The notes under the pieces are model-generated. The model saw nothing but the letters and a program-made list of their open reading frames with translations. It had not been told where the DNA came from and made no database searches. Both the position numbers and the translations under genes were made by a program. Shown in pieces: positions 16,592 through 25,202 of a stretch of DNA of 64,000 nt. Numbering within the stretch: position 1 is the first letter of the stretch; the number at the start of each line of letters is the position of its first letter. Source of the stretch: a virus; the IMG/VR virus record IMGVR_UViG_3300007640_000029, positions 1 through 64,000 of that record; one strand, given 5' to 3'.

Positions 16592-18097
16592 ATGCCATCT
16601 GATCAGATAGTAATAAACAATTTTGCTAAGACCAGTATTAGGCTGGATGAGCTGGTAGTTCCCAATCGGAGTGGACCCGATAATAAAAACGAACCACTCC
16701 TACAGGATGCTGACGAAAAATCCTTTGGTGCCTATCGACCTGTAGTCTTCATTAATGGATACTACGTTGAAAAGTTTATGTCATATTTCTCCCTTGATAT
16801 GACCGGAATTATTCCCGTAGTAAGGTTCAATTTCGTAATGGGTGATCCGCTCTTTATTAGCGTAAACTATCCCAAGGACGGCGATATAGTCTCTGTTTAT
16901 ATTAGATCTTGGGTTGATGTATACAAGCCTATCAGGATGGACTTCAATATCCTTTCTGTTCGTTCTGGGCAGTCGGTAAATTCGGAGGGGAATAACATAG
17001 AATTTAGTGTATTAGCGGAAGCTAGGATCCCGGGGATTTATTCAGAGGTTTCAAAAGCTTTCAGGGCTAAGAGTTCGTATGAGACCCTGTTTGAAATTTC
17101 GCAGGAATTGGACCTCGGATTCTCCTCCAATGATTCGGAGAGAAACGATACAATGACCTGGATATGTCCAAATCTATCCTATTACGACTTCATGAAGGAG
17201 GTTGCTTCTAGAACATATAAAGACGATAGAAGCTTTTTTAAAATATGGATAGATCCTTACTACAATCTCAATGTAGTAAATATGGATAATCAACTGACCG
17301 CTGAGGATTACGTTCAGCAGGTGAAGGTTATTAGAGGCTTATCGGATAATACTGCTAACGATACATCTTTTGAAGGATTGGAATTAGATACACAGGAGAT
17401 GCCCCTGGCTCTGACAAACCAGAAGGGCAGTAGCGATATTCCACTTTACATCTCCAATTTTACCCTGGTCTCACAGGCAGGAAATATCAATAACGGAAGC
17501 GGCTATATACAGGAGGTACAATTCTATGATGATGGATTGCAAACTGATAACTACGTAGAAAAGTACATAAAATACACCATAGAAAGTGTAACTACAGAGA
17601 ATGTTGGGGAAAACCAGGTATTACAAAAGGGTAGACCTAAGGAGGAAGAGTACCTAAAGGAGGTCAGGAAAAACTGGTATGGGAGTTTAAACAGCTTTGA
17701 TGGTCAAGGTGGCGGGGTCCATGAAAATTTTATTCAGGCACTTGTACAGAATGAATTCAACATAAATGACTTAGATAAATTTACCCTAAGAGTTGAGACC
17801 AAGCCATACTATGCTGGTTTTTATAGGGGACAAGCTATACCGGTTCTTATTTATGTGAATGATCAGGGTATAAGAAAGGAAAACGCAGGGATATCCAATA
17901 ACCAAGAGACACAGGAGGAAGTAAACCCAGTATTGGATCAGTTTTTATCCGGAATATATGTATTGGATGGAATAGAGGTTGTTTACGAGGGATTTTCCCA
18001 GATGAAGCAGGTGTTACACCTTAAGAGGAGAGAGTGGTTCCTGAATAGCGCTGGAACCTTCCCTAAATCTTTCCCGATAAATCTTTATTCCGGATAA
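16592..18097 (+). CDS. Baseplate hub protein, gpD/gp27-like
   Basis: 501 aa. The pattern is that of late-control gpD/T4 gp27 hubs: a first beta domain (residues about 45-150), then YETLFEISQELDLGF and the segment FMKEVASRTYKDDRSFFKIW. In hub proteins this is where the helix-strand pair of the second tube-like domain begins. The C-terminal beta domain ends with GIYVLDGIEVVYEG and a strand LKRREWFLN. The spike gene follows two genes later, the usual neighbourhood. In the virion such a trimer joins the spike to the tail tube. Homology is inferred from layout, not alignment. Confidence 0.65.
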   Translation: MPSDQIVINNFAKTSIRLDELVVPNRSGPDNKNEPLLQDADEKSFGAYRPVVFINGYYVEKFMSYFSLDMTGIIPVVRFNFVMGDPLFISVNYPKDGDIVSVYIRSWVDVYKPIRMDFNILSVRSGQSVNSEGNNIEFSVLAEARIPGIYSEVSKAFRAKSSYETLFEISQELDLGFSSNDSERNDTMTWICPNLSYYDFMKEVASRTYKDDRSFFKIWIDPYYNLNVVNMDNQLTAEDYVQQVKVIRGLSDNTANDTSFEGLELDTQEMPLALTNQKGSSDIPLYISNFTLVSQAGNINNGSGYIQEVQFYDDGLQTDNYVEKYIKYTIESVTTENVGENQVLQKGRPKEEEYLKEVRKNWYGSLNSFDGQGGGVHENFIQALVQNEFNINDLDKFTLRVETKPYYAGFYRGQAIPVLIYVNDQGIRKENAGISNNQETQEEVNPVLDQFLSGIYVLDGIEVVYEGFSQMKQVLHLKRREWFLNSAGTFPKSFPINLYSG

Positions 18098-18119
18098 ATA
18101 TAAAAAGAACTAAACCCTA

Positions 18120-20555
18120 ATGGCAACTGACAAAAACAGAAATTTATTCCTGAAAGGATTTAAGCTATCTAATTCAGGCGGCAACGAGGATCCTACCTAT
18201 CTGGGGTTTAAGATTATGTTTGACTTCGGATCTTTGCCAATAAATCCGGAGTATGGATGGGCGCCAAGTCCATTGCTTAAAAGGGACAACTACACTAACG
18301 AGAATTCAGGTATGGCTAACATACAGGATTCTTTTACTGGACAACCTCAGTACATAGCATCAAATCCGGAGGTTGCATATTATTCTACTTACAATTATCT
18401 TCTTCAGAGAGATGCAGGGTTTGCAGATAATAATCAGAAGAAAAGAGCAAACGCTATATTGCAGTTTCAGAAGCTGCTTAAGGATATAAATACAAATTCA
18501 CCGTGGTTTTTCCAATCTATAGAAGGACTAGATCAGCTCTCCCTAATTAGCAGAAATGGATTCCAGCCATCCAACGAGCTTGACGGTTTTGATACCCAAA
18601 GAACTGGAGATAAGGTTCTAACATTTAATACTTTAGAATCACTAAATCTCCGGATATCTGCTCTAGCCGACCTTTATAATCAGGCTACGTTTGATTTTGA
18701 AAATATGAGGTGGCTCGTACCGAGGAATCTCAGAAAGTTCACGATGTGGATATTCGTTACAGAGATAAGAAACTTCTTCAAGACGAGCAGACTCACTGCA
18801 TCTAGTACTGCTCTAACTGCTCTCAACGACCTGTCTGGACTTATCAATTCCAACACAAATCCAGGTGGCAGCATTATATCCAGCTTTGGTGATCTTGCGG
18901 GTGGAGGATTCGATGCCTCTGCAGGTTCTGATAGTGGAGGAGGAGGCGGAGCATTTTCCAGCTTTGTTGGTAACGTCTTAGACCAAAGTGGCTTATCCAA
19001 TGACTTTGCAGCTTTTACAAACCAATCGGACCAGAGTGGGATCAAGCCTGTAAAAATTTACGAGTGCCAGCAGTGTGAGTTTGACTTTAGCGAAAGCGTC
19101 CCATATAAAAGCACAATAGACATGGGATCTAGTTCAGCTGATCCCGAAACTAACTCTTTCAAAGTTCATGTTGGTAAAGTTAGAGTTAAAAGTCAGTATC
19201 CCAATATAAGGGCGGATAAAAAACCACTGATTCTTGCTGATTCATATGATCAGAATTCATCTTCGCTGGAAGAACTTGGAGATTCAGCTTTAAGCCTGGA
19301 AAATTTACTAGGACTTGGTGGACAGCTATTAACTAATGCAGTTTCAAACGTGGTAACCGACCTGGTAAACGAAGGTGTTAGTGCACTTACCTCTAATTTA
19401 AATGGCATTGATCAATCCCTTCTGGGTAACATATACTCTCTTAATCCCTCCCAAATTGGAAGACTGACCAACGAGGGCGGAAGATTCGGTTTCAATAATC
19501 TGGAAAATTTCCTAAATGGAGCAGCTGAAACCGGTATAGATAACATATTTAAGGGGAATTTGCCAAACCCACAAACTACTGGAGAAGGTGGACCACCGGA
19601 AAGGGTTTATCCGCCTATCCAGGGAGTTAAAGATGAATATCCCAACGTACCTGGATCTGCTCTTGGTGTTCCTGATAGGGTTTATCCAGAACCTACTGGG
19701 GATGCATATGCAAATGTACCTGGTACTGATCTTGGTGTTCCTGACAGAGTTTATGGGCAGCCTTCGGGTGATGCTTATCCTAACGTGCCCGGTACTGATC
19801 TTGGTGTTCCTGACAGGGTTTATTTAGATCCATCTGGTGATGCATACCCTGACGTTCCTGGTGCCGATCTTGGTGTTCCCGATAGGGTTTATGCAAATCC
19901 ATCGGGTGATGTATATCCGGATGTACCCGGTGCTGACCTGGGGGTTCCTGATAGAGTTTATCCAGACCCATCTGGCGATGTGTACCCTGACGTTCCCGGT
20001 TCTGATCTTGGTGTTCCTGATAGGGTTTATCCCGATTTTAATGACGATGTATACTCAGAAGTACCTGGCTCAGACCTTGGGGTTCCTGATCGGGTTTATC
20101 CTGATTTTAATGATGACGTATACTCGAATGTGCCAGGTTCCGATTTAGGTGTTCCTGATAGGGAGTACAACAGCTTATCCAAGGACGATGTTTATGGAGA
20201 TGTCCCCGGATCTGATCTCGGCGTCCCAGATAGAAAATATGAAGATGTTGGTGGAAGTGTCTACGAGAAGCAATATTCCAACGAGCAGCTTTCTCCGGAC
20301 AAAGTTTATGGTGAAAGTAGTCTCGTGTCTTCCAGAGGGGAACTTAGATCCCCCGAAAATAATTTTTCACAGCCCCCAGGTAAAGTGTATAGTGATAAAA
20401 AACAAAGCTATCTGGAGGGTAATATAGGTAATGTTTATCCAGTAACCAGTGGCGATTTCATAGCGGAATCCCCGCTGAATTTGGGGAACACTAAGCCACC
20501 TGACAAATACAATGTTAGTTTAGGGGGATTCAACCCAGACCAAGATGAGATTTAA
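18120..20555 (+). CDS. Baseplate-associated protein with nine 23-aa tandem repeats
   Basis: 811 aa. The first 380 residues look like a folded virion domain (KFTMWIFVTEIRNFF; a CQQC pair near residue 318; VGKVRVKSQYPNIRADKKP). Residues about 505-710 are nine tandem copies of a 23-residue unit with invariant LGVPDR and a Val-Tyr step (VPGxDLGVPDRVYxxxxGDxY). Each unit is 69 bases long, and its copies differ mostly at synonymous or neighbouring positions. The tail beyond is Pro/Tyr/Ser-rich. The repeats are probably an extended, possibly poly-proline-like or beta-solenoid spacer. Position between hub and spike genes argues for the baseplate. The repeat function is unknown. Confidence 0.6.
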   Translation: MATDKNRNLFLKGFKLSNSGGNEDPTYLGFKIMFDFGSLPINPEYGWAPSPLLKRDNYTNENSGMANIQDSFTGQPQYIASNPEVAYYSTYNYLLQRDAGFADNNQKKRANAILQFQKLLKDINTNSPWFFQSIEGLDQLSLISRNGFQPSNELDGFDTQRTGDKVLTFNTLESLNLRISALADLYNQATFDFENMRWLVPRNLRKFTMWIFVTEIRNFFKTSRLTASSTALTALNDLSGLINSNTNPGGSIISSFGDLAGGGFDASAGSDSGGGGGAFSSFVGNVLDQSGLSNDFAAFTNQSDQSGIKPVKIYECQQCEFDFSESVPYKSTIDMGSSSADPETNSFKVHVGKVRVKSQYPNIRADKKPLILADSYDQNSSSLEELGDSALSLENLLGLGGQLLTNAVSNVVTDLVNEGVSALTSNLNGIDQSLLGNIYSLNPSQIGRLTNEGGRFGFNNLENFLNGAAETGIDNIFKGNLPNPQTTGEGGPPERVYPPIQGVKDEYPNVPGSALGVPDRVYPEPTGDAYANVPGTDLGVPDRVYGQPSGDAYPNVPGTDLGVPDRVYLDPSGDAYPDVPGADLGVPDRVYANPSGDVYPDVPGADLGVPDRVYPDPSGDVYPDVPGSDLGVPDRVYPDFNDDVYSEVPGSDLGVPDRVYPDFNDDVYSNVPGSDLGVPDREYNSLSKDDVYGDVPGSDLGVPDRKYEDVGGSVYEKQYSNEQLSPDKVYGESSLVSSRGELRSPENNFSQPPGKVYSDKKQSYLEGNIGNVYPVTSGDFIAESPLNLGNTKPPDKYNVSLGGFNPDQDEI
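19603..20240 (+). repeat. Tandem 69-base repeat inside the 811-aa gene
   Basis: Nine in-frame copies, spaced 69 bases (for example GGTGTT at 19665 and 19734), encode LGVPDR each time. The last copies vary more (DFNDD in place of DPSG) and one has two extra residues (NSLSKDD). Protein conservation with nucleotide drift suggests an old, selected repeat. Confidence 0.9.
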
Positions 20556-20558
20556 CCT

Positions 20559-21227
20559 ATGGCAAATCCAAAGATATACTTAGGAGAAATAGTAGATATT
20601 GACGATCCTCAAAAATCTGGTCGTGCTAGGGTAAAAGTTTTCGGCCTTTTCGATGGGTTGGAGACGGAGGATATACCCTGGGCTAGCCAGGTTCAAAGCC
20701 CATCCTTCGGAAGAGGTGGAAAGGGTAACCTTTCAGTTCCTAGACTTGGTGCAGTAGTAGCGGTGGATTTTGATGGCCAGAACTACTACAGGATGAATTA
20801 CTATTCCGACTGGGAGACCTCACCAGATCTACTGGAAGAAATTTCGGATTCTTACGAAGGGGCTCATTCACTGATATATGATAACGATTCTGACCCCGGA
20901 CCTCTCCAGATATTTTATACAAAGAAAAAGGGGCTTAATCTTATTTTAGGTGATGCTAAAGTGCAGCTTGATACGCAGGACGGTGGCGAATTGAGGATCG
21001 TAATTGAGATGGGTGAAGATCAGATAAGAATGGAGAATAATAAAGTCATCGTTAATTGTAATAACATTGAACTCGGCGAAGCTGCAACTGAGTCTGTAAT
21101 AAAGGGGAATCTTTTCCAGACCTACTTTAATTCACATACTCACTTGGGAAATTTAGGAGCACCGACGTCTCCACCCGTTATTCCTTCCGATCCATCTCAC
21201 CTTTCCAATGTATCTAAAACTAGATAA
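20559..21227 (+). CDS. Baseplate spike protein, gp5/gpV-like without lysozyme
   Basis: 222 aa. Residues 5-85 form the N-terminal OB fold of gpV/gp5/VgrG proteins (YLGEIVDIDDPQKSGRARVK, then VPRLGAVVAVDF). Residues about 115-185 repeat short strands typical of the trimeric beta-helix (LQIFYTKKKGLNLILGD, RIVIEMGEDQIRM). The tip region has NSHTHLG (192-197), the His-x-His that holds a metal ion in spike tips. T4 gp5 carries a lysozyme domain; here there is none, as in P2 gpV. It lies next to the hub genes. The fold and role as membrane-piercing spike are well supported. Confidence 0.85.
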   Translation: MANPKIYLGEIVDIDDPQKSGRARVKVFGLFDGLETEDIPWASQVQSPSFGRGGKGNLSVPRLGAVVAVDFDGQNYYRMNYYSDWETSPDLLEEISDSYEGAHSLIYDNDSDPGPLQIFYTKKKGLNLILGDAKVQLDTQDGGELRIVIEMGEDQIRMENNKVIVNCNNIELGEAATESVIKGNLFQTYFNSHTHLGNLGAPTSPPVIPSDPSHLSNVSKTR

Positions 21228-21230
21228 TGA

Positions 21231-23978
21231 ATGGCTGTATTACCCGACAAAATATTAGAAGATGCTGAGATTAACGCATTTATAGACAGGGTAAATGATA
21301 CTGCTGACAGTATAGTAAGCGACAGTAAATTCAAGATACCCAATTCCAACCTGTTTGGTCTTGGACTCTTGGTTAAGCTACAGATAAGAACCTTTGAGAG
21401 AAGTCTAGCTACCTCATTTGCTCCCATATTCATGGGGAAGAAGGTTTTGAAGGGAGGATTGAGTGAAATCAAGGATACAGTTAGCTCAATAAAAACTTTA
21501 TTTTCCAATCCTCTTCAATTCATGCTTGATGAGGGGATAAATGCTCAGCTAGAAGAGTTTCCTTTCCCGATATCTTTAAATCTAGAGAATATCGGGGGTG
21601 ACATAGGTAGATTAAAAAGTCTCATTGATTCATCGTCCTCCGACAACGTAGATGATGAGCTCGATCGTTTTTCCTATTCGATAACTTATAACATCAGTCA
21701 AGCACCAGTTGATGGACAAATAACTACTCCCTCAGATGGAATAGAAAGTCTGACGTCTATAAGTGTTAGCGAGATAACTGACACCAATGATAATAACGGC
21801 TCTCTTAGGTTGCTTAGGTCTGGAGATGAGATAGAGGTAAGTAGTGGTGGGAAATACGGGGTTTTTGATGTTACCTCTATTAGAAAAATAGATTCGTCTG
21901 ATCCTTATTACAAAGTTGACCTAAGAATAAAATCGCTGAATATTGAGGAGATTCCTAACAGTGGAGATGTGATTATTCCTGGATTTTCTAGTGCTTCCAT
22001 CAGATCTTCGAGAAGGCTTGCACTTCGAGATTTTACTTCGAATGGCAAGATTTCTATACCCTTTTCAGTATTGGGTCTTAATTTTCCGCTTCTTTCCAGT
22101 ATAAATTTGGTTCTTGGGGATTTCTCTAAAGTTTCTTCCACTTCTCCAACCAAACAGTATTTGGAACAGCTTTCTGAACGAGCTGGACTTTCTTATGGCG
22201 ATGTATTATCAGGTGTCTTTGATGGAAAATTTCCTAAGATAGATTTTGCTAAGATACAGGAGACCACACTAAACAACTCCCCAGACTTAACTGAAACCAG
22301 TAAAGAGGATCTCGTATCTTTTGCTAGGGTATTGCAGATTGGAGCTGATAACCCCTTTTTTTTAATTAAGATACTCCTCAATTATCTAAAGCTACTTCTG
22401 TTACCTGTTAAGGTGATACTCGGAGTTTTAAAGGGATTAGCTGAAAAGATAACTAATCCGATATCATTAGTAAGAACCGTAATCAAGGGTCTTACCGATC
22501 CGCTCGGACTCATTTGCGATCTTATATCGGAGGCTTTTCTTCAGTTTTTGGAGCCTTATATTTCCCCTGCGATTACAACTATCATGCCTTACGAAGAAGC
22601 AAAAGTTGACCCCTCCGATTCTAACCGGGGATTAAAGCCATTGATAAGCGATATGGTTTGCGGGGATTTTGCTAAGGGGCTTAGATCTTATCAACCGAAT
22701 AAGGAGTTCTTTGATTCTCTGAGGGATCAAATAGAGGATGAAGATCTTGACACTTTCCCAGTTACTTTCCCGTATAATTTTAAAGGGGATCTTACTGTTC
22801 CCGAGGAAGGACAGATTTCTGCTAATTCTAGAAATTTAGACGATATTACAGTGATGAGGGTTTCGCTAGTAAGCAGTGATGTTACAAATTCTCTTGGATC
22901 CCTTATTAATGTCAATTCTGGTGACTCCATTAGGCTGAGTGTAGATTCGGACTACTCTGTTTTTAGGGTGTCTTATAAAAAGGTGGAAAACACATACATC
23001 GAATATGGTGTTCTCGACGAAGGTAAGAAGAGCGACTACGAATCTCTTAGCGATATAGAGAAGATAATTAGAGGAATAAACAAGAGTGAATTTGATGCTT
23101 CTTTAACAGTTGACAATCCTAATAAGGTATCCCTGTATATTATAGAAAAATACCTACCGATTAAGCTTATAGGGGTTTGGGAAGCAATAAAGGGGATAAT
23201 TGCCGTAGTAGGTGGACTAGCTGCTGAGGTACCCTCGCTATTCCCCGCAGTCGTGAGGAGTTTATTTGGATTAAATTCAGGACAATCAGTAGAATCTAAA
23301 CTTGCTGCTATATCCTCAGGCTCAGGAGGTTCCCCTGATCTTACCATAGAATCTATAAATGAAGTTTTGGACCTTTTAGTTACTAATAAAACCGATAGTT
23401 GGTATTGGCAGGGGACTAAGAGAGGAACTTTTGGGTCTTATGACTCTGAGGATAGGGATCTTTGGTATGATATCACTTATGATATCGATGGAAGTTCCCC
23501 TATAGAGACTTTCTTCTATGATCTTTCTGCCCAGCTGGAAAACAATGGTATGAGCTCCTCCGTTATTAGAGCTAAACTCCCCATATCTTCCGGTGTAACA
23601 GGCTTAAATTTTTATAACGGGTATGATTTTCAACCTACATATCCCGGAAGAGATTCTTTCTATTGGGGACAGAGGAGGCTAGATCAAGTTGGTGACAGTG
23701 TAAAGGTATTTCTATCAGTCTTATATCTTTTTCGGGATAGAAATATAGATACCGGGGGTAACATTAATTTGAGCGATACCCAGATTACCATACCTGGTGT
23801 GGATTCGGAGGGAAATAAAAACACCCTTTTCTCTGGAAGCGTAAGGGATGCCTTGAATACCCACAAGATAATTAACGTTGGATACCCAGAGATAATTGAA
23901 TCCAAGAAATTGCGCATTATGATTAATCGGGAATTCTATCTCATAAGGTATTTAATCATGCCATCTCTTCTGGGGTAA
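21231..23978 (+). CDS. Large baseplate structural protein
   Basis: 915 aa, starting three bases after the spike gene. The N-terminal 120 residues are helical (ILEDAEINAFIDRVNDTAD). Two similar beta modules follow at about 170-235 and 530-590: both have VMRVSLVSS/ISVSEIT-type strands, then sGDxIxxSxxxxYxVFxV, so they are probably duplicated. A hydrophobic amphipathic helix pair is at 380-450 (LNYLKLLLLPVKVILGVLKG), then a long C-terminal beta region. No enzyme motif was seen. Gene order and size suggest a hub-to-wedge connector or tail-sheath initiator, but this is not proven. Confidence 0.6.
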   Translation: MAVLPDKILEDAEINAFIDRVNDTADSIVSDSKFKIPNSNLFGLGLLVKLQIRTFERSLATSFAPIFMGKKVLKGGLSEIKDTVSSIKTLFSNPLQFMLDEGINAQLEEFPFPISLNLENIGGDIGRLKSLIDSSSSDNVDDELDRFSYSITYNISQAPVDGQITTPSDGIESLTSISVSEITDTNDNNGSLRLLRSGDEIEVSSGGKYGVFDVTSIRKIDSSDPYYKVDLRIKSLNIEEIPNSGDVIIPGFSSASIRSSRRLALRDFTSNGKISIPFSVLGLNFPLLSSINLVLGDFSKVSSTSPTKQYLEQLSERAGLSYGDVLSGVFDGKFPKIDFAKIQETTLNNSPDLTETSKEDLVSFARVLQIGADNPFFLIKILLNYLKLLLLPVKVILGVLKGLAEKITNPISLVRTVIKGLTDPLGLICDLISEAFLQFLEPYISPAITTIMPYEEAKVDPSDSNRGLKPLISDMVCGDFAKGLRSYQPNKEFFDSLRDQIEDEDLDTFPVTFPYNFKGDLTVPEEGQISANSRNLDDITVMRVSLVSSDVTNSLGSLINVNSGDSIRLSVDSDYSVFRVSYKKVENTYIEYGVLDEGKKSDYESLSDIEKIIRGINKSEFDASLTVDNPNKVSLYIIEKYLPIKLIGVWEAIKGIIAVVGGLAAEVPSLFPAVVRSLFGLNSGQSVESKLAAISSGSGGSPDLTIESINEVLDLLVTNKTDSWYWQGTKRGTFGSYDSEDRDLWYDITYDIDGSSPIETFFYDLSAQLENNGMSSSVIRAKLPISSGVTGLNFYNGYDFQPTYPGRDSFYWGQRRLDQVGDSVKVFLSVLYLFRDRNIDTGGNINLSDTQITIPGVDSEGNKNTLFSGSVRDALNTHKIINVGYPEIIESKKLRIMINREFYLIRYLIMPSLLG

Positions 23979-24007
23979 AAGTCATCTTATTTAGTTTTTT
24001 TTGATTG

Positions 24008-24016
24008 GATATATAA
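24008..24016 (+). promoter_or_regulatory. Putative late promoter box GATATATAA
   Basis: GATATATAA preceded by a T-rich tract, 28 bases before the S1-like gene. A small hairpin (AAGTG/CACTT, 24015-24031) begins right at the box and could form the 5' end of the mRNA. Confidence 0.6.
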
Positions 24017-24044
24017 GTGGTTATAACACTTTAATACCAAAAAA

Positions 24045-25202
24045 ATGAGCGAACAAAATACTCCTATCGAGGATTTTAACTGGGATGTACCTAACAGATT
24101 CGAGGTAAACCACAAAGTCAAAACTAAAGACGGATCTAAAGTATATTGCCATGAGCCATATGCTCAGGATGTTTATGACCGCATGTTCGATTTCATGGGG
24201 GATAAAGAGTATTCCAAGGATCTTAAGGCTGGAAATTCTTATGAATGTGAGATTTTAAGAGTTAACGACGAATACTGCATAGCTCAGACTGAAGGAGGAC
24301 AATCTATCTATATTGACCTGTCAAAGGAAGGAAAGGACGCAAGAAGACTGGGAATTACCGGTTTGGACTTTTCTGTGGGTAGCAAAGTGAATGCTACAGT
24401 TAGAAACGTGATGGGTACTTATTATGGATCTGTAGTTGAAGGGTTCATCAATGACATGAAGGTCGAATTCTTCGAGCAGATACACAAGGAAAACCTTGCA
24501 TACGAGGCAAGAATAAAGTCAGTAAATAAGGGTGGATATCTGGTAGATGTACAGGGGATCGAATGTTTTCTCCCCGGTTCTTTAGCAGCTGCTAATAAGA
24601 TAACGGATTTTGATTCATATGTGGGTAAAACTATCTACGTGATGATAGACGGATATGTCCAACACAAGGGAATATTTGTAGTTTCTTATAAGAAGTATCT
24701 GGAGAAGATAATGGACCAGAAAATACAGGAATTGGATCTAACCAAAAAGTATAAGGGACATGTTACCGGTACTTCTAAATTTGGAGTTTTCGTGGAATGG
24801 GAAGACATTTACACAGGTCTGATACACAAAACTGAATTTGAAAATCAGGTAGTCGAAGGGTTTAGAGCTGGTGATGAGATAGAGTTCTATGTAAAGGAAG
24901 TCAAGGATGACAATAGACTAACCCTGACCTTTGGTGGTCCGTTGGAGAAAACTGTTAGAGTCTATGACCTTAAAAAGAATATAGACGAAGGCACAAACGA
25001 GCCAGTCAATGCAATAATTAAGCACAAGAGAAAGAATGGAGCTCTGATAGAGATTCCTGAGCTTGGCCTAATGGCAATGATACCTCAGGGAAGGATGTCA
25101 AGAGATCATAAGGGATTAAAAGCGGGAGATTCCATCGACGTAGAAATTTATGAAGTTGATGCGGTGATGGGAAAAATATTTGCTAAACCATTGGATGAGT
25201 AA
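24045..25202 (+). CDS. Ribosomal-protein-S1-like protein with four S1/OB repeats
   Basis: 385 aa. Four S1-type modules follow one another: about 63-135, 150-218, 235-297 and 310-382. The third is the clearest (YKGHVTGTSKFGVFVEWEDI, then TGLIHKTEF and GDEIEFYVKEVKDDNRLTLT), with the G-x-V-x-x-x-x-x-F-G-x-F-V signature of S1. The second has VNKGGYLVDVQGIECFLP. S1 domains bind single-stranded RNA. Bacterial S1 brings mRNA to the 30S subunit, and it matters most where Shine-Dalgarno sites are missing, as here. It may steer ribosomes to phage mRNA or act as an RNA chaperone; that is inferred. The gene has its own promoter box, and its stop overlaps the next start (ATGAGTAA). Confidence 0.8.
   Translation: MSEQNTPIEDFNWDVPNRFEVNHKVKTKDGSKVYCHEPYAQDVYDRMFDFMGDKEYSKDLKAGNSYECEILRVNDEYCIAQTEGGQSIYIDLSKEGKDARRLGITGLDFSVGSKVNATVRNVMGTYYGSVVEGFINDMKVEFFEQIHKENLAYEARIKSVNKGGYLVDVQGIECFLPGSLAAANKITDFDSYVGKTIYVMIDGYVQHKGIFVVSYKKYLEKIMDQKIQELDLTKKYKGHVTGTSKFGVFVEWEDIYTGLIHKTEFENQVVEGFRAGDEIEFYVKEVKDDNRLTLTFGGPLEKTVRVYDLKKNIDEGTNEPVNAIIKHKRKNGALIEIPELGLMAMIPQGRMSRDHKGLKAGDSIDVEIYEVDAVMGKIFAKPLDE

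Noticed and set aside
18680-19045. 121-codon minus-strand open frame in the repeat-containing tail gene
   Set aside because: It is antisense to a clearly coding Gly/Ser-rich stretch, with no supporting signals.
19588-20427. Overlapping plus-strand frames with hydrophobic repeats across the 69-base repeats, and a possible CRISPR-like array
   Set aside because: The repeats are contiguous, in frame with the 811-aa protein and without unique spacers; the other frames are shadows of the same repeat.
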